DNA of 32,648 bases from a bacterium (GTDB lineage: Bacteria > Bacillota > Clostridia > UBA1381): positions 1 to 32,648 of the forward strand of contig JAUNPN010000020.1 of assembly GCA_030536655.1 (NCBI GenBank), in the 5' to 3' direction. A model generated the notes under the pieces. That model worked only from the letters and a program-made list of their open reading frames with translations, was not told where the DNA came from and did not search any database. Shown here in pieces: positions 1 through 6,775 of this stretch (the stretch's first letter is position 1; each line of letters opens with the position of its first letter). Position numbers and translations under genes: made by a program.

Positions 1-1
1 A

Positions 2-328
2 AAGGACGACGTTGCTAAGTTAAAACATGATGTCACCGACTTACAAAATTCGCAAGCGAGATTGGAAAGCAGGGTGAACGAAATTGATCAAAGAACACTG
101 GAAACACAGTTATCGGTAGAAACCTCACTTAATAAATGTATTATTGCATTGTCTGACGGCTACAAAATGAATGTAGCTACATTCAAAACAAAGAATTTTG
201 ATAAAATAGAATACGATTCAAATGTAGCAATGCTCACTGCTAAAGAAAACTCAAAATCAATCATCGAATTAAGGGCTGAGATAACAGCTCTTAAGAAAAT
301 CATGTTGGAGCAACAAACTGCCGCATAA
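2..328 (+). CDS. Partial coiled-coil protein, C-terminal part
   Basis: The reading frame is open from the left edge of the window, so the gene begins upstream. An internal TTG at 62 could be mistaken for a start, but the frame continues unbroken to its left with the same heptad character. The visible 108 residues are rich in Lys, Glu, Asp, Leu and Val in an a/d heptad pattern, first at about residues 1-45 and again in the last 30, with a polar stretch between. There is no signal peptide, membrane segment or catalytic motif in the visible part. It resembles the small soluble coiled-coil proteins common in Clostridia chromosomes and phages, but I do not recognise a family. The next gene starts 24 bases after its stop, so the two may be co-transcribed. 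Confidence 0.6.
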   Translation, partial: KDDVAKLKHDVTDLQNSQARLESRVNEIDQRTLETQLSVETSLNKCIIALSDGYKMNVATFKTKNFDKIEYDSNVAMLTAKENSKSIIELRAEITALKKIMLEQQTAA

Positions 329-352
329 AATCTGATTAAGGAAGCAACAATA

Positions 353-580
353 ATGGACGAAAAAACAGAGCTTGAAAGAGCAATCGAAATTCTTAACAAG
401 CACGACTATGTTGCAGTTCCGGTCACAAAAGGGCAGATGTGCCTTTGTGACGGCTGCACTCTTGACGTTGCAAAATGCAGATACAACTCGATAGGTCACT
501 CCTGTCAGAATTTGCAGTGCTTGAATAAATACATAAAGGAACAGATTGATTATAAAGAAATTATCTCACATATAGAATAG
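353..580 (+). CDS. Small Cys-rich protein, possible metal binder
   Basis: This 75-residue protein is not assigned to a family. An AAGGAAG ribosome binding site about 8 bases before the ATG supports the start. Residues 1-27 are charged and helical. The middle holds six cysteines at about residues 30, 32, 35, 42, 50 and 55, with a CxCxxC cluster followed by spaced Cys, and one His at about 49. That pattern fits a zinc or Fe-S site in a small cytoplasmic protein; no signal peptide or membrane segment is present. The GH88 hydrolase begins 8 bases after its stop, so the two are probably translated from one message. Metal binding is inference. Confidence 0.6.
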   Translation: MDEKTELERAIEILNKHDYVAVPVTKGQMCLCDGCTLDVAKCRYNSIGHSCQNLQCLNKYIKEQIDYKEIISHIE

Positions 581-587
581 GTATATT

Positions 588-1703
588 ATGGATTACAATT
601 TAATTCTCGAAGAAATCACAGCCAAAGTAAAGGCAGAGGCAAAGCGGCTAGGAACAGCCATCCCTTATATTCCGGCGGAGGATGGCAGGTACAGGGACGC
701 GGAAAGCATATACTGGTGGACGAACGGCTTCTGGGCGGGACTTCTATGGCAGCTTTATCACGCGACAGGCGAGGAACTCTTCCGCGCAGCCGCAGAAAGC
801 TCTGAAGAGCGGCTCGATGCAGCGTTAGACGGTTTTGAAAACATAGACCATGACGCAGGCTTTCTCTGGCTTCATACCTCAGGTGCGAATTACCGCCTGA
901 CCGGAAACAAGCGTTCGGAGCGCAGGACGCTTCATGCCGCCGCAACGCTTGCGGGACGATATAATCCGGAGCTTGAGATTATACGCGCATGGGACGGTCA
1001 GTGGATTAAGGGCTTCGACACAGCCGGCGCGGCAATCGTCGATACTCTGATGAATCTTCCGCTCCTCTACCTTGCATCAGAAATAACAAATGACCCGCGC
1101 TTTAAGAAAATCGCAATGCGCCATGCGGACACAATGCTCAAATACATGGTTCGTCCGGACGGTTCTTCAAATCATCAGATTGTGTTTGACATAAACACCG
1201 GGGAACTGATTGCCGAGCCGGGCGGACAGGGTTACGAAAGCGGTTCTTCATGGTCCCGCGGGCTGTCGTGGGCAGTATACGGCTATGCGCTTTCTTATCG
1301 TCACACAGGCAGGGAGCATTATCTTAACGTGGCTAAACGCTCTGCCGCATATTTCATGGCAAATACCGCTCTTACCGGCTATGTTCCGCTTGCGGACTTC
1401 CGCGCGCCGAAGGAACCGGTGTATTACGACACAACGGCAGGCGCTGCTGCCGCCTGCGGACTGCTTGAAATAGCCGGACATGTGAAAGAAAATGAAAAAG
1501 CTTTTTACATTGAAAGCGCGGAAAAGCTGCTTGAAGCGATGGACGAAAAATGGTGTGATTACAATCCCGAAACAGACGGAATCCTTAGCGGCGGCAGTGT
1601 GAGTTATCACGCCCCAAATCATCATGAAAAGATAATCTACGGGGATTATTTCTATACTGAGGCTGTTTTAAGATTTCTGCGCAAGGATTTTCTCATCTGG
1701 TAA
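588..1703 (+). CDS. GH88-type unsaturated glucuronyl hydrolase
   Basis: The 371-residue protein matches glycoside hydrolase family 88, enzymes that remove the unsaturated uronic acid left by polysaccharide lyases at the non-reducing end of glycosaminoglycan, gellan or xanthan fragments. The family acts by hydrating the C4-C5 double bond. An (alpha/alpha)6 barrel is suggested by repeated helical segments. The HDAGF motif with Asp89 and the VDTLMNLPLLY motif with Asp152 correspond to the two catalytic acids of Bacillus UGL (Asp88 and Asp149). No signal peptide is seen, so it should act in the cytoplasm on imported disaccharides. The length is normal for the family. Its ribosome binding site is weak (AGG), consistent with coupling to the gene 8 bases upstream. 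No lyase or PTS/ABC sugar gene lies nearby, so the natural glycan cannot be deduced. GH105 is a less likely alternative. Confidence 0.88.
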   Translation: MDYNLILEEITAKVKAEAKRLGTAIPYIPAEDGRYRDAESIYWWTNGFWAGLLWQLYHATGEELFRAAAESSEERLDAALDGFENIDHDAGFLWLHTSGANYRLTGNKRSERRTLHAAATLAGRYNPELEIIRAWDGQWIKGFDTAGAAIVDTLMNLPLLYLASEITNDPRFKKIAMRHADTMLKYMVRPDGSSNHQIVFDINTGELIAEPGGQGYESGSSWSRGLSWAVYGYALSYRHTGREHYLNVAKRSAAYFMANTALTGYVPLADFRAPKEPVYYDTTAGAAAACGLLEIAGHVKENEKAFYIESAEKLLEAMDEKWCDYNPETDGILSGGSVSYHAPNHHEKIIYGDYFYTEAVLRFLRKDFLIW

Positions 1704-1715
1704 AATTATAAAAAG

Positions 1716-1760
1716 AGGGTGTTACCGCAAAAACAATTCTGCTGTAACACCCTTTATATT
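1716..1760. terminator. Bidirectional intrinsic terminator
   Basis: A perfect 10-bp stem (AGGGTGTTAC, 1716-1725, pairing with 1744-1753) is followed by a T-rich tract on the plus strand and, read the other way, by CTCTTTTTAT. It lies between the convergent GH88 hydrolase and anti-sigma genes and can serve both. Confidence 0.85.
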
Positions 1761-1769
1761 TAGAACCTA

Positions 1770-1854
1770 TCTGTAAATTAAGCGCATTTTGCCTGCTGAT
1801 TTTCCGCCGTGTTGCCGGAAAATCCGACTTTGCAATATGCTCCTTAATTACAGA
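1770..1854. repeat. Long imperfect palindrome, MITE-like
   Basis: The outer arms TCTGTAAATTAAGCGCAT (1770-1787) and 1837-1854 pair with few mismatches. The inner arms ATTTTCCG (1799-1806) and CGGAAAAT (1816-1823) pair perfectly around a 9-base loop. The whole 85 bases can fold into one hairpin. It has no ORF and sits between a terminator and the 3' end of the anti-sigma gene. A small non-autonomous mobile element or REP-like sequence is likely, but no second copy is visible in the window. Confidence 0.6.
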
Positions 1855-1861
1855 CATTCTC

Positions 1862-3139
1862 TTAATCTGAAGGTATTATCACAAGTCTAAATGAAATACT
1901 GCCGTCAGATTCCTTTATATTTGCACTGTACCATATTCCTTCTCTGTCGAACTGCCCCAAAAGATTACGCATATCCACAGTATTTATCATATAATAGTTT
2001 TCGTAAACTCCGCTGACAAAAACGTCAACCAATTCCTGAACACGCGCCGCATCCTTTGACTTAATGGATACCATCGAGCTTAAAGGCGCATATGCGGTCA
2101 CATTGCTATTTGTATTATCCATTTCGCTGTACGCAATGGAATAATCAAGCGCGTCAAAATTTTCCTCTGACGGTTCTTCCGTTGCCGCCAGAGCAACATA
2201 TTCGTCCGGCACAGACCTTGCGCGTTCATCTATCGAATATGGGGCAGGCTCTGCCGCCCTCCCGATAATTTTCTCATCGTTTTTCTTGTCAGCCGGTGTT
2301 TGTTCCGGAACTGTTTCCGGCACTTCTGAATTCACGGAAGCCTTCTCTCCATCCGAATTCTTTGCCGCAGGCTGTGCATCGGTATTCGGTACAGGAGTCG
2401 AATCTGTCCTGATGTTCTCCGTTGCTGACGGTTGCGGCGCAGGCGAAGTCACAGGCAAATCCTTATTTCCGGCAGGTTCTGCACGGTTAGAAGATGCAGA
2501 TTCAGCCGCCGTATTGGTTTGTTTCCCCGAAGAAGCCTCTGAGCTGCGTTTTGCGGCAGACCCGGACTTTGAAGGAACCGCTGCAGGCGATGATAATGGT
2601 TTCGGCGTTTGTAATACGGGCGCATCGGTCGTTTTAACCGCTGCGTCCTTTTCATGCGCAGGCTGCGCACTGCCATTTAAGGCCTCCGGCTCTGCGGCTG
2701 CATGGTCATCAGCAGTTTCATGAGCCTCATCATCACGAATATCGGTTATTCTTTCTTCGGTTATAACACCGCTGCTGTCATTATTCATTTTAGACAGAAG
2801 CATATCCGCGTTCATACCCACACCGATAGTCAACACTGCGCAGGCTGCAATCGCGCCGTATCGGTAAACATACGGCTTTGAACGTCGGGCAAAACGCCTT
2901 ATCATTGATTCCCCGGCAAGCTCGGCGTCCAGCCGTGCATTGACGTTTTCAAGGAAATCACTTGGGGGGTCGATAGGAGGAAGGCTGTTAACCGTACCCA
3001 GAATTGAGCGCATAAATACCAAATCCGCATTACAGCCTTCACACATTTCCGCGTGCGTTTCAAGCTCCCGCATATCCGCATCGGTTAAATCCGCATAGTT
3101 ATCCAGCATCTGCGCAAACATATCGCAATTCACAGGCAT
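1862..3139 (-). CDS. Zinc-finger anti-sigma factor, membrane-anchored
   Basis: This 425-residue protein has the layout of an RsiW-like anti-sigma factor. The N-terminal ZAS zinc finger has Cys5, His29, Cys33 and Cys36 (HxxxCxxC). A single membrane segment lies at about 93-109. A very long Ala/Ser/Pro/Glu-rich low-complexity stretch follows at about 125-300, then a compact C-terminal domain of roughly 120 residues that I do not recognise. By family knowledge the cytoplasmic finger would hold the ECF sigma factor encoded just upstream (ending 101 bases away on the same strand), and the outer part would sense an envelope signal before proteolysis. An AGGAGG site precedes the ATG closely. The outer domain is much longer than in classical RsiW (about 200 residues in total). 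The partner is inferred from adjacency. Confidence 0.83.
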   Translation of the reverse strand: MPVNCDMFAQMLDNYADLTDADMRELETHAEMCEGCNADLVFMRSILGTVNSLPPIDPPSDFLENVNARLDAELAGESMIRRFARRSKPYVYRYGAIAACAVLTIGVGMNADMLLSKMNNDSSGVITEERITDIRDDEAHETADDHAAAEPEALNGSAQPAHEKDAAVKTTDAPVLQTPKPLSSPAAVPSKSGSAAKRSSEASSGKQTNTAAESASSNRAEPAGNKDLPVTSPAPQPSATENIRTDSTPVPNTDAQPAAKNSDGEKASVNSEVPETVPEQTPADKKNDEKIIGRAAEPAPYSIDERARSVPDEYVALAATEEPSEENFDALDYSIAYSEMDNTNSNVTAYAPLSSMVSIKSKDAARVQELVDVFVSGVYENYYMINTVDMRNLLGQFDREGIWYSANIKESDGSISFRLVIIPSD

Positions 3140-3240
3140 CCTCCTTTCTGATTTCTATTCTGCCCATACCTCGGGCAAAGCTTATCTTCCCCGCTTATCC
3201 TATACAATATATCCTATACATTTATTTAGACGATTAACAT

Positions 3241-3807
3241 TCAAAAAAGTTCCATTTTCTCCGATAATTTTTTTTTAAGCGCATTCCGCGCGCGGTTAAG
3301 CCTTGACTTCACCGTTCCGTGCGGAATGGAGAGTGCGGCTGCCGCAGCCTCATATGAAAGCCCCTCAATGTCACAGAGAGTAATTACAGCGCGGAAATCC
3401 GGATTAAGCGAGGCTATTCCCTCACGAACAGCCCTTTGGCGCTCGGTAAGCTCCAGAGCCTCCTCCGGAGTGGGTCTGTCGTCCGCAAGCTCCGACAGCG
3501 GGCTTTTTTCCTCCTCATCGGACGGGTAAATACTGATGGTTCTCGCCGTGCGCTGCCGCTTTCTGAGCATATCGTTGCATATATTCGAGGTTATTCGGTA
3601 AATCCATGTTGCAAGAGAGGACTGCCCCTTGAAGGTTCCTATGCTTTTATAAACCCTGACAAAAACCTCCTGCGCAGCGTCAAGCGCGTCCTCACGGTCG
3701 CTTAACATTCCATAGGCTATGTTAATAACCTGTTTTTCATATTCTCTCACCAGCTCATTAAAAGCCTCCCTGTCGCCTTTTTTCAGGAGCGGAACAAGCT
3801 CGGACAT
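3241..3807 (-). CDS. ECF-type RNA polymerase sigma factor
   Basis: The 188-residue product has both conserved ECF domains. Region 2 at about 10-80 contains the DREDALDAAQEVF motif and a WIYRI...CNDMLRKR segment that binds the -10 element. Region 4 at about 125-180 has a helix-turn-helix around LSYEAAAALSIPHGTVKSR. The frame is open further upstream to 3930, but the start at 3807 is preferred because AAGGAGGT stands 7 bases before its ATG and because the extra 41 residues resemble no sigma sequence. It is followed by the zinc-finger anti-sigma gene, the usual SigW/RsiW-like arrangement, so it probably directs an envelope-stress regulon and may transcribe its own operon. I did not identify its promoter with confidence. 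Confidence 0.93.
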   Translation of the reverse strand: MSELVPLLKKGDREAFNELVREYEKQVINIAYGMLSDREDALDAAQEVFVRVYKSIGTFKGQSSLATWIYRITSNICNDMLRKRQRTARTISIYPSDEEEKSPLSELADDRPTPEEALELTERQRAVREGIASLNPDFRAVITLCDIEGLSYEAAAAALSIPHGTVKSRLNRARNALKKKLSEKMELF

Positions 3808-3887
3808 CCTCTCACCTCCTTCTGAAAAATCCCGATATATAAGCTGCATTAAGTAATCTATATTAATAATGTACTCAATGCAGCAGG

Positions 3888-3934
3888 ATAATTGAATAAG
3901 TTCAAATAAGAATACACAGAACTTATTCAATTAT
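3888..3934. promoter_or_regulatory. 16-bp perfect inverted repeat in sigma-gene leader
   Basis: ATAATTGAATAAGTTC at 3888-3903 is repeated perfectly inverted at 3919-3934 with a 15-base spacer. It lies about 80 bases upstream of the sigma-factor start. A second, weaker inverted repeat (CTGCATT/AATGCAG) lies at about 3844-3882. It could be an operator or an mRNA leader hairpin; it lacks the GC-rich stem of a typical terminator. Confidence 0.5.
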
Positions 3935-4232
3935 ATATAGCCGGAGCTGTTCACATTTCTATTCTGTAAATTTTAATTATTTTTACACATACATATATAT
4001 TTTATCACATTTTCCGCTTAATTTCAATGTATAAATTGTAAACACTTTTGTTTTGACATAAAAATTTCTTTTCAGCATTTCATACTAATCCTATATGTTA
4101 ACCCGTTATTATACCATTTTATTACCTTCAAAGTCAATAAAAGAATAAGTAAATTTTACATGAAATTTTAACGTTAATTTTATCTAAATATTACAGAAAA
4201 AATCCATTATTTAAAGTTTTTAAAAAAATATG
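3935..4232. other. AT-rich intergenic region, nothing assigned
   Basis: About 300 very AT-rich bases lie between divergent transcription units (sigma gene to the left, DUF1847 operon to the right). No ORF with a ribosome binding site, riboswitch core or RNA gene was recognised. A TTGACA occurs at about 4053 but has no good -10 partner. Confidence 0.5.
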
Positions 4233-4261
4233 TTGACAACCATTGGGCATAGTGTTATAAT
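4233..4261 (+). promoter_or_regulatory. Sigma-A promoter of the DUF1847-ABC operon
   Basis: TTGACA (4233-4238) and TATAAT (4256-4261) are both perfect consensus hexamers with a 17-base spacer. Transcription should start near 4268, about 80 bases before the first ATG of the operon. Such a strong promoter implies control by a repressor. Confidence 0.9.
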
Positions 4262-4269
4262 ATGCCTAT

Positions 4270-4309
4270 ATTAATTCCTACGAATTACATAGGTTTAATA
4301 GGAATTAAT
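4270..4309. promoter_or_regulatory. Operator-like dyad just after the start site
   Basis: ATTAATTCCTA (4270-4280) and TAGGAATTAAT (4299-4309) form a perfect 11-bp inverted repeat with an 18-base spacer, at about +3 to +42 of the predicted transcript. The position fits a repressor roadblock. The ATTCC/GGAAT half-sites recall Rrf2-family sulfur regulators such as CymR, but that assignment is only a suggestion. An mRNA hairpin is the alternative. Confidence 0.55.
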
Positions 4310-4348
4310 TATTATTGGTATTACAAAATTAAAGGAGGCTATAAAATA

Positions 4349-5017
4349 ATGCAAAATAACAACGTACATCAATTAAGCTGCGCCGACTGCGGAGTATTAA
4401 ACTGTGCATCACGCGCTTCAAAATATCCCGAATTCTGTCCCACCAAAGCACTTAACGAGGATGAACTTAACAAGGTTGTTGAGCTTTATACCAAAAACAG
4501 GGTGAACCGCAGGGTTGCGGCTGCGTCTGCTCAAGTAGAGGGTGCTTTTTACGGAAAGGCTTCGCGTGTCGAAGAAATAATCCACTTTGCGCGTAGGATC
4601 AGCGCGAAAAAGATTGGTATTGCCACCTGTGTCGGACTTATAGAAGAAAGCCGTATATTTGCAAAAATCCTTCGCCTTAACGGCTTTGAGGTTTACGGAG
4701 TCGGATGCAAGGTCGGTTCAGTGAACAAAACAAATATCGGCATTGACAAAAAATACACGTGTGTTACCGGACCGGTTATGTGCAACCCGATTATGCAGGC
4801 AAAGCTTCTTAATAAAGAGAAGGTGGATCTTAATGTTGTCGTAGGACTTTGTGTCGGTCATGACAGTCTGTTCTACAAATATGCCAACGGTCTTACCACA
4901 ACTCTTATTACCAAGGACAGAGTATTGGCGCACAACCCTGCCGGAGCGCTTTATCAAACAAGAGCGTACTACAAGCATTTGCTTGCGGCGCCTATATCGG
5001 AGGAGGAAAATTTATGA
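4349..5017 (+). CDS. DUF1847-type Cys-rich putative metal-binding protein
   Basis: The 222-residue cytoplasmic protein matches what I know of the DUF1847 family, described only as predicted metal-binding. Cys11, Cys14, Cys19 and Cys30 form an N-terminal CxxCx4C...C cluster. Further Cys lie at 94, 120, 138, 145 and 168, with His171 close to the last; nine Cys in all. Residues 88-175 alternate strands and helices, with IGIATCVGL, GVGCKVG and VVGLCVGHD each placing a Cys at a strand end, as in a Rossmann-like fold. The frame is open back to 4262, but AAAGGAGG about 9 bases before the ATG at 4349 fixes the start, and the earlier codons lie inside the leader dyad. It overlaps the permease gene by 4 bases (ATGA), so it is translationally coupled to an ABC importer. 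Its biochemical role is unknown. Confidence 0.8.
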   Translation: MQNNNVHQLSCADCGVLNCASRASKYPEFCPTKALNEDELNKVVELYTKNRVNRRVAAASAQVEGAFYGKASRVEEIIHFARRISAKKIGIATCVGLIEESRIFAKILRLNGFEVYGVGCKVGSVNKTNIGIDKKYTCVTGPVMCNPIMQAKLLNKEKVDLNVVVGLCVGHDSLFYKYANGLTTTLITKDRVLAHNPAGALYQTRAYYKHLLAAPISEEENL

Positions 5018-5982
5018 AAAAGAAAAATCTTATAAAGCAGTATTTCATTATACTGCTGCCGGTTTTATCTGTAACCGCAGCGATAATTATTGCTCTTTTG
5101 CTTCCGGATTCACGCAGGCATCAGACGGCGGCTCATCCTTATTTTGCATTTCTGCTGACCGGCATATTAATAGCTTACATAACTGCGGTAATTATCGGAA
5201 TATTCAAAAAGGCACAGCTGAAAAAGATCACCGATAAGGCTCCGCTGCTTGCGGCGGCAGTATTATTTTTTAACATACTGAATATTGTAACGGTTAAAAC
5301 AGCTTTGCTTCCTGTTTTATACTTTCCGTCTCTTGACAGAGTTATCGGAGCATTATTCGAGGATCGCTCGCTCATTATTAAGTGTGTACTATATTCATCG
5401 AGAATACTCATCACAGGAGTTATCGGCGGCGCAGCAGCAGGCTTTTTTATGGGCGTAGGAATCGGCTTCAGCAAAAAAATAAGCTACTGGATCAGTCCTA
5501 TCATCAGAATATTGGGACCTATCCCCTCTACGGCATGGATTCCTATTGTTCTGATCGTCTTTCCGACAGCTTTATCGGCAAGTGCGTTTATCATAGGAAT
5601 CGCAGTGTGGTTTCCGGTTACTGTACTGACCTCAAGCGGAGTTTCCAACGTAGAGAAGTCTTATTTCGAGGTTTCCTCCACTTTGGGTGCAAAATCAATC
5701 ACACAAATTTTCAAGGTAGGGGTTCCTGCCGCAATGCCGTCTATCTTTCAAGGACTGTTCAACGGTATCTGCGCATCATTTATCACTTTGATGACTGCTG
5801 AAATGATAGGCGCAAAATACGGTATCGGCTGGTACGTCAACTGGCAGAAAGACATGATGGTTTATTCAAACGTGTATGCAGGACTTGTTGTTATCGCCGT
5901 TCTGTTCTATCTGATTATTACGGTTATGTTCAAATTACGCGACAGGGTTCTTGTATGGCAGAAGGGGGTTATAAAATGGTAG
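5014..5982 (+). CDS. ABC importer permease, SsuC/TauC-like
   Basis: This 322-residue inner-membrane protein has about eight hydrophobic segments (near 11-30, 44-64, 78-98, 130-150, 165-185, 189-207, 245-265 and 285-307). The EAA-type coupling loop at about 213-245 (YFEVSSTLGAKS...VGVPAAMPSIF) and the PIPSTAWIPI motif at 169-178 are typical of the nitrate/sulfonate/taurine permease family. Ordinary SsuC proteins have about 250-270 residues; the extra length is an N-terminal pair of segments. It begins inside the stop of the DUF1847 gene and ends 7 bases into the ATPase gene, so the genes form one unit. The substrate cannot be read from the sequence. Confidence 0.87.
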   Translation: MKKKNLIKQYFIILLPVLSVTAAIIIALLLPDSRRHQTAAHPYFAFLLTGILIAYITAVIIGIFKKAQLKKITDKAPLLAAAVLFFNILNIVTVKTALLPVLYFPSLDRVIGALFEDRSLIIKCVLYSSRILITGVIGGAAAGFFMGVGIGFSKKISYWISPIIRILGPIPSTAWIPIVLIVFPTALSASAFIIGIAVWFPVTVLTSSGVSNVEKSYFEVSSTLGAKSITQIFKVGVPAAMPSIFQGLFNGICASFITLMTAEMIGAKYGIGWYVNWQKDMMVYSNVYAGLVVIAVLFYLIITVMFKLRDRVLVWQKGVIKW

Positions 5983-6755
5983 GACAGATTGAGTTTAAAA
6001 ATGTAAAAAAGAGCTTCAGAAAGCCTGACGGTGAAATTGTCAACGCTCTCAACGGAATAAAGCTCACCGTAAATTCAGGTGATTTTGTATGTCTTATCGG
6101 ACCGTCCGGCTGCGGAAAATCAACGCTTCTCAGATTGCTTGCCGGACTGGATACTCCCACGGACGGTGCTATCTATTTAGACGGCGAAAAGATAGAAAAG
6201 CCGAGCAGCGACCGCTGCCTTATGTTCCAGAACCACACTCTTTTTCCGTGGCTCAATATTTATGACAATATAGCTTTCGGTCTGCGCGTCAGAAAGATAT
6301 ATAAGGAAAAAAAATCACTGGCGGACGATATGATTAAGCTTGTGGGGCTTACAGGCTTTGAAAAATCCTTCCCTCATCAGTTGTCGGGAGGAATGTGCCA
6401 GAGAGCATCTCTGGCAAGAGCCTTGGCGGGACGTCCGAAAGTTCTGCTTTTAGACGAACCTTTGGGAGCATTAGACGCTTTTACAAGAATGAATATGCAG
6501 GACGAACTGCTTAACGTACGGGAAAAACAGAATACTACCATGATTATGGTTACGCACGATGTAGATGAGTCAATATACTTATCCGATAAAATTGTGGTAA
6601 TGTCAAGCAGACCCGCAAAAGTCGAAAAAATTATCGATGTAAAGCTGCCGCATCCCCGCGACCGCAACAACCCTGAATTTATCCGTTTAAGAAACGATAT
6701 TCTTAAGGTTTTACATTATGCAGGAAACGAAAAGGATCCTGAATATTACATATAA
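5976..6755 (+). CDS. ABC importer ATPase, SsuB/TauB-like
   Basis: The 259-residue ATPase carries every ABC motif: Walker A GPSGCGKST at 42-50, Q-loop Gln85 in MFQNHTLFPW, signature LSGGM at 136-140, Walker B VLLLDEP at about 156-162, D-loop GALD, and switch His194 in THDVDE. Closest by motif are the nitrate/sulfonate/taurine importers, in which a homodimer drives one or two permease subunits. An ATG at 5955 is in frame, but the start at 5976 is preferred because an AGAAGGGGG site stands 8 bases before it. It overlaps the permease stop by 7 bases. The signature has Met-Cys where Gln-Gln or Met-Arg is usual (LSGGMCQRAS), a mild variation. Confidence 0.92.
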   Translation: MVGQIEFKNVKKSFRKPDGEIVNALNGIKLTVNSGDFVCLIGPSGCGKSTLLRLLAGLDTPTDGAIYLDGEKIEKPSSDRCLMFQNHTLFPWLNIYDNIAFGLRVRKIYKEKKSLADDMIKLVGLTGFEKSFPHQLSGGMCQRASLARALAGRPKVLLLDEPLGALDAFTRMNMQDELLNVREKQNTTMIMVTHDVDESIYLSDKIVVMSSRPAKVEKIIDVKLPHPRDRNNPEFIRLRNDILKVLHYAGNEKDPEYYI

Positions 6756-6775
6756 AAGCATAAAGGAGATTTATC

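Noticed and set aside
62-328. A gene starting at the TTG at 62
   Set aside because: The frame is open to the window edge with the same heptad character, so the start lies upstream.
3808-3930. N-terminal extension of the sigma factor
   Set aside because: No sigma-like residues, and a better ribosome site precedes the ATG at 3807.
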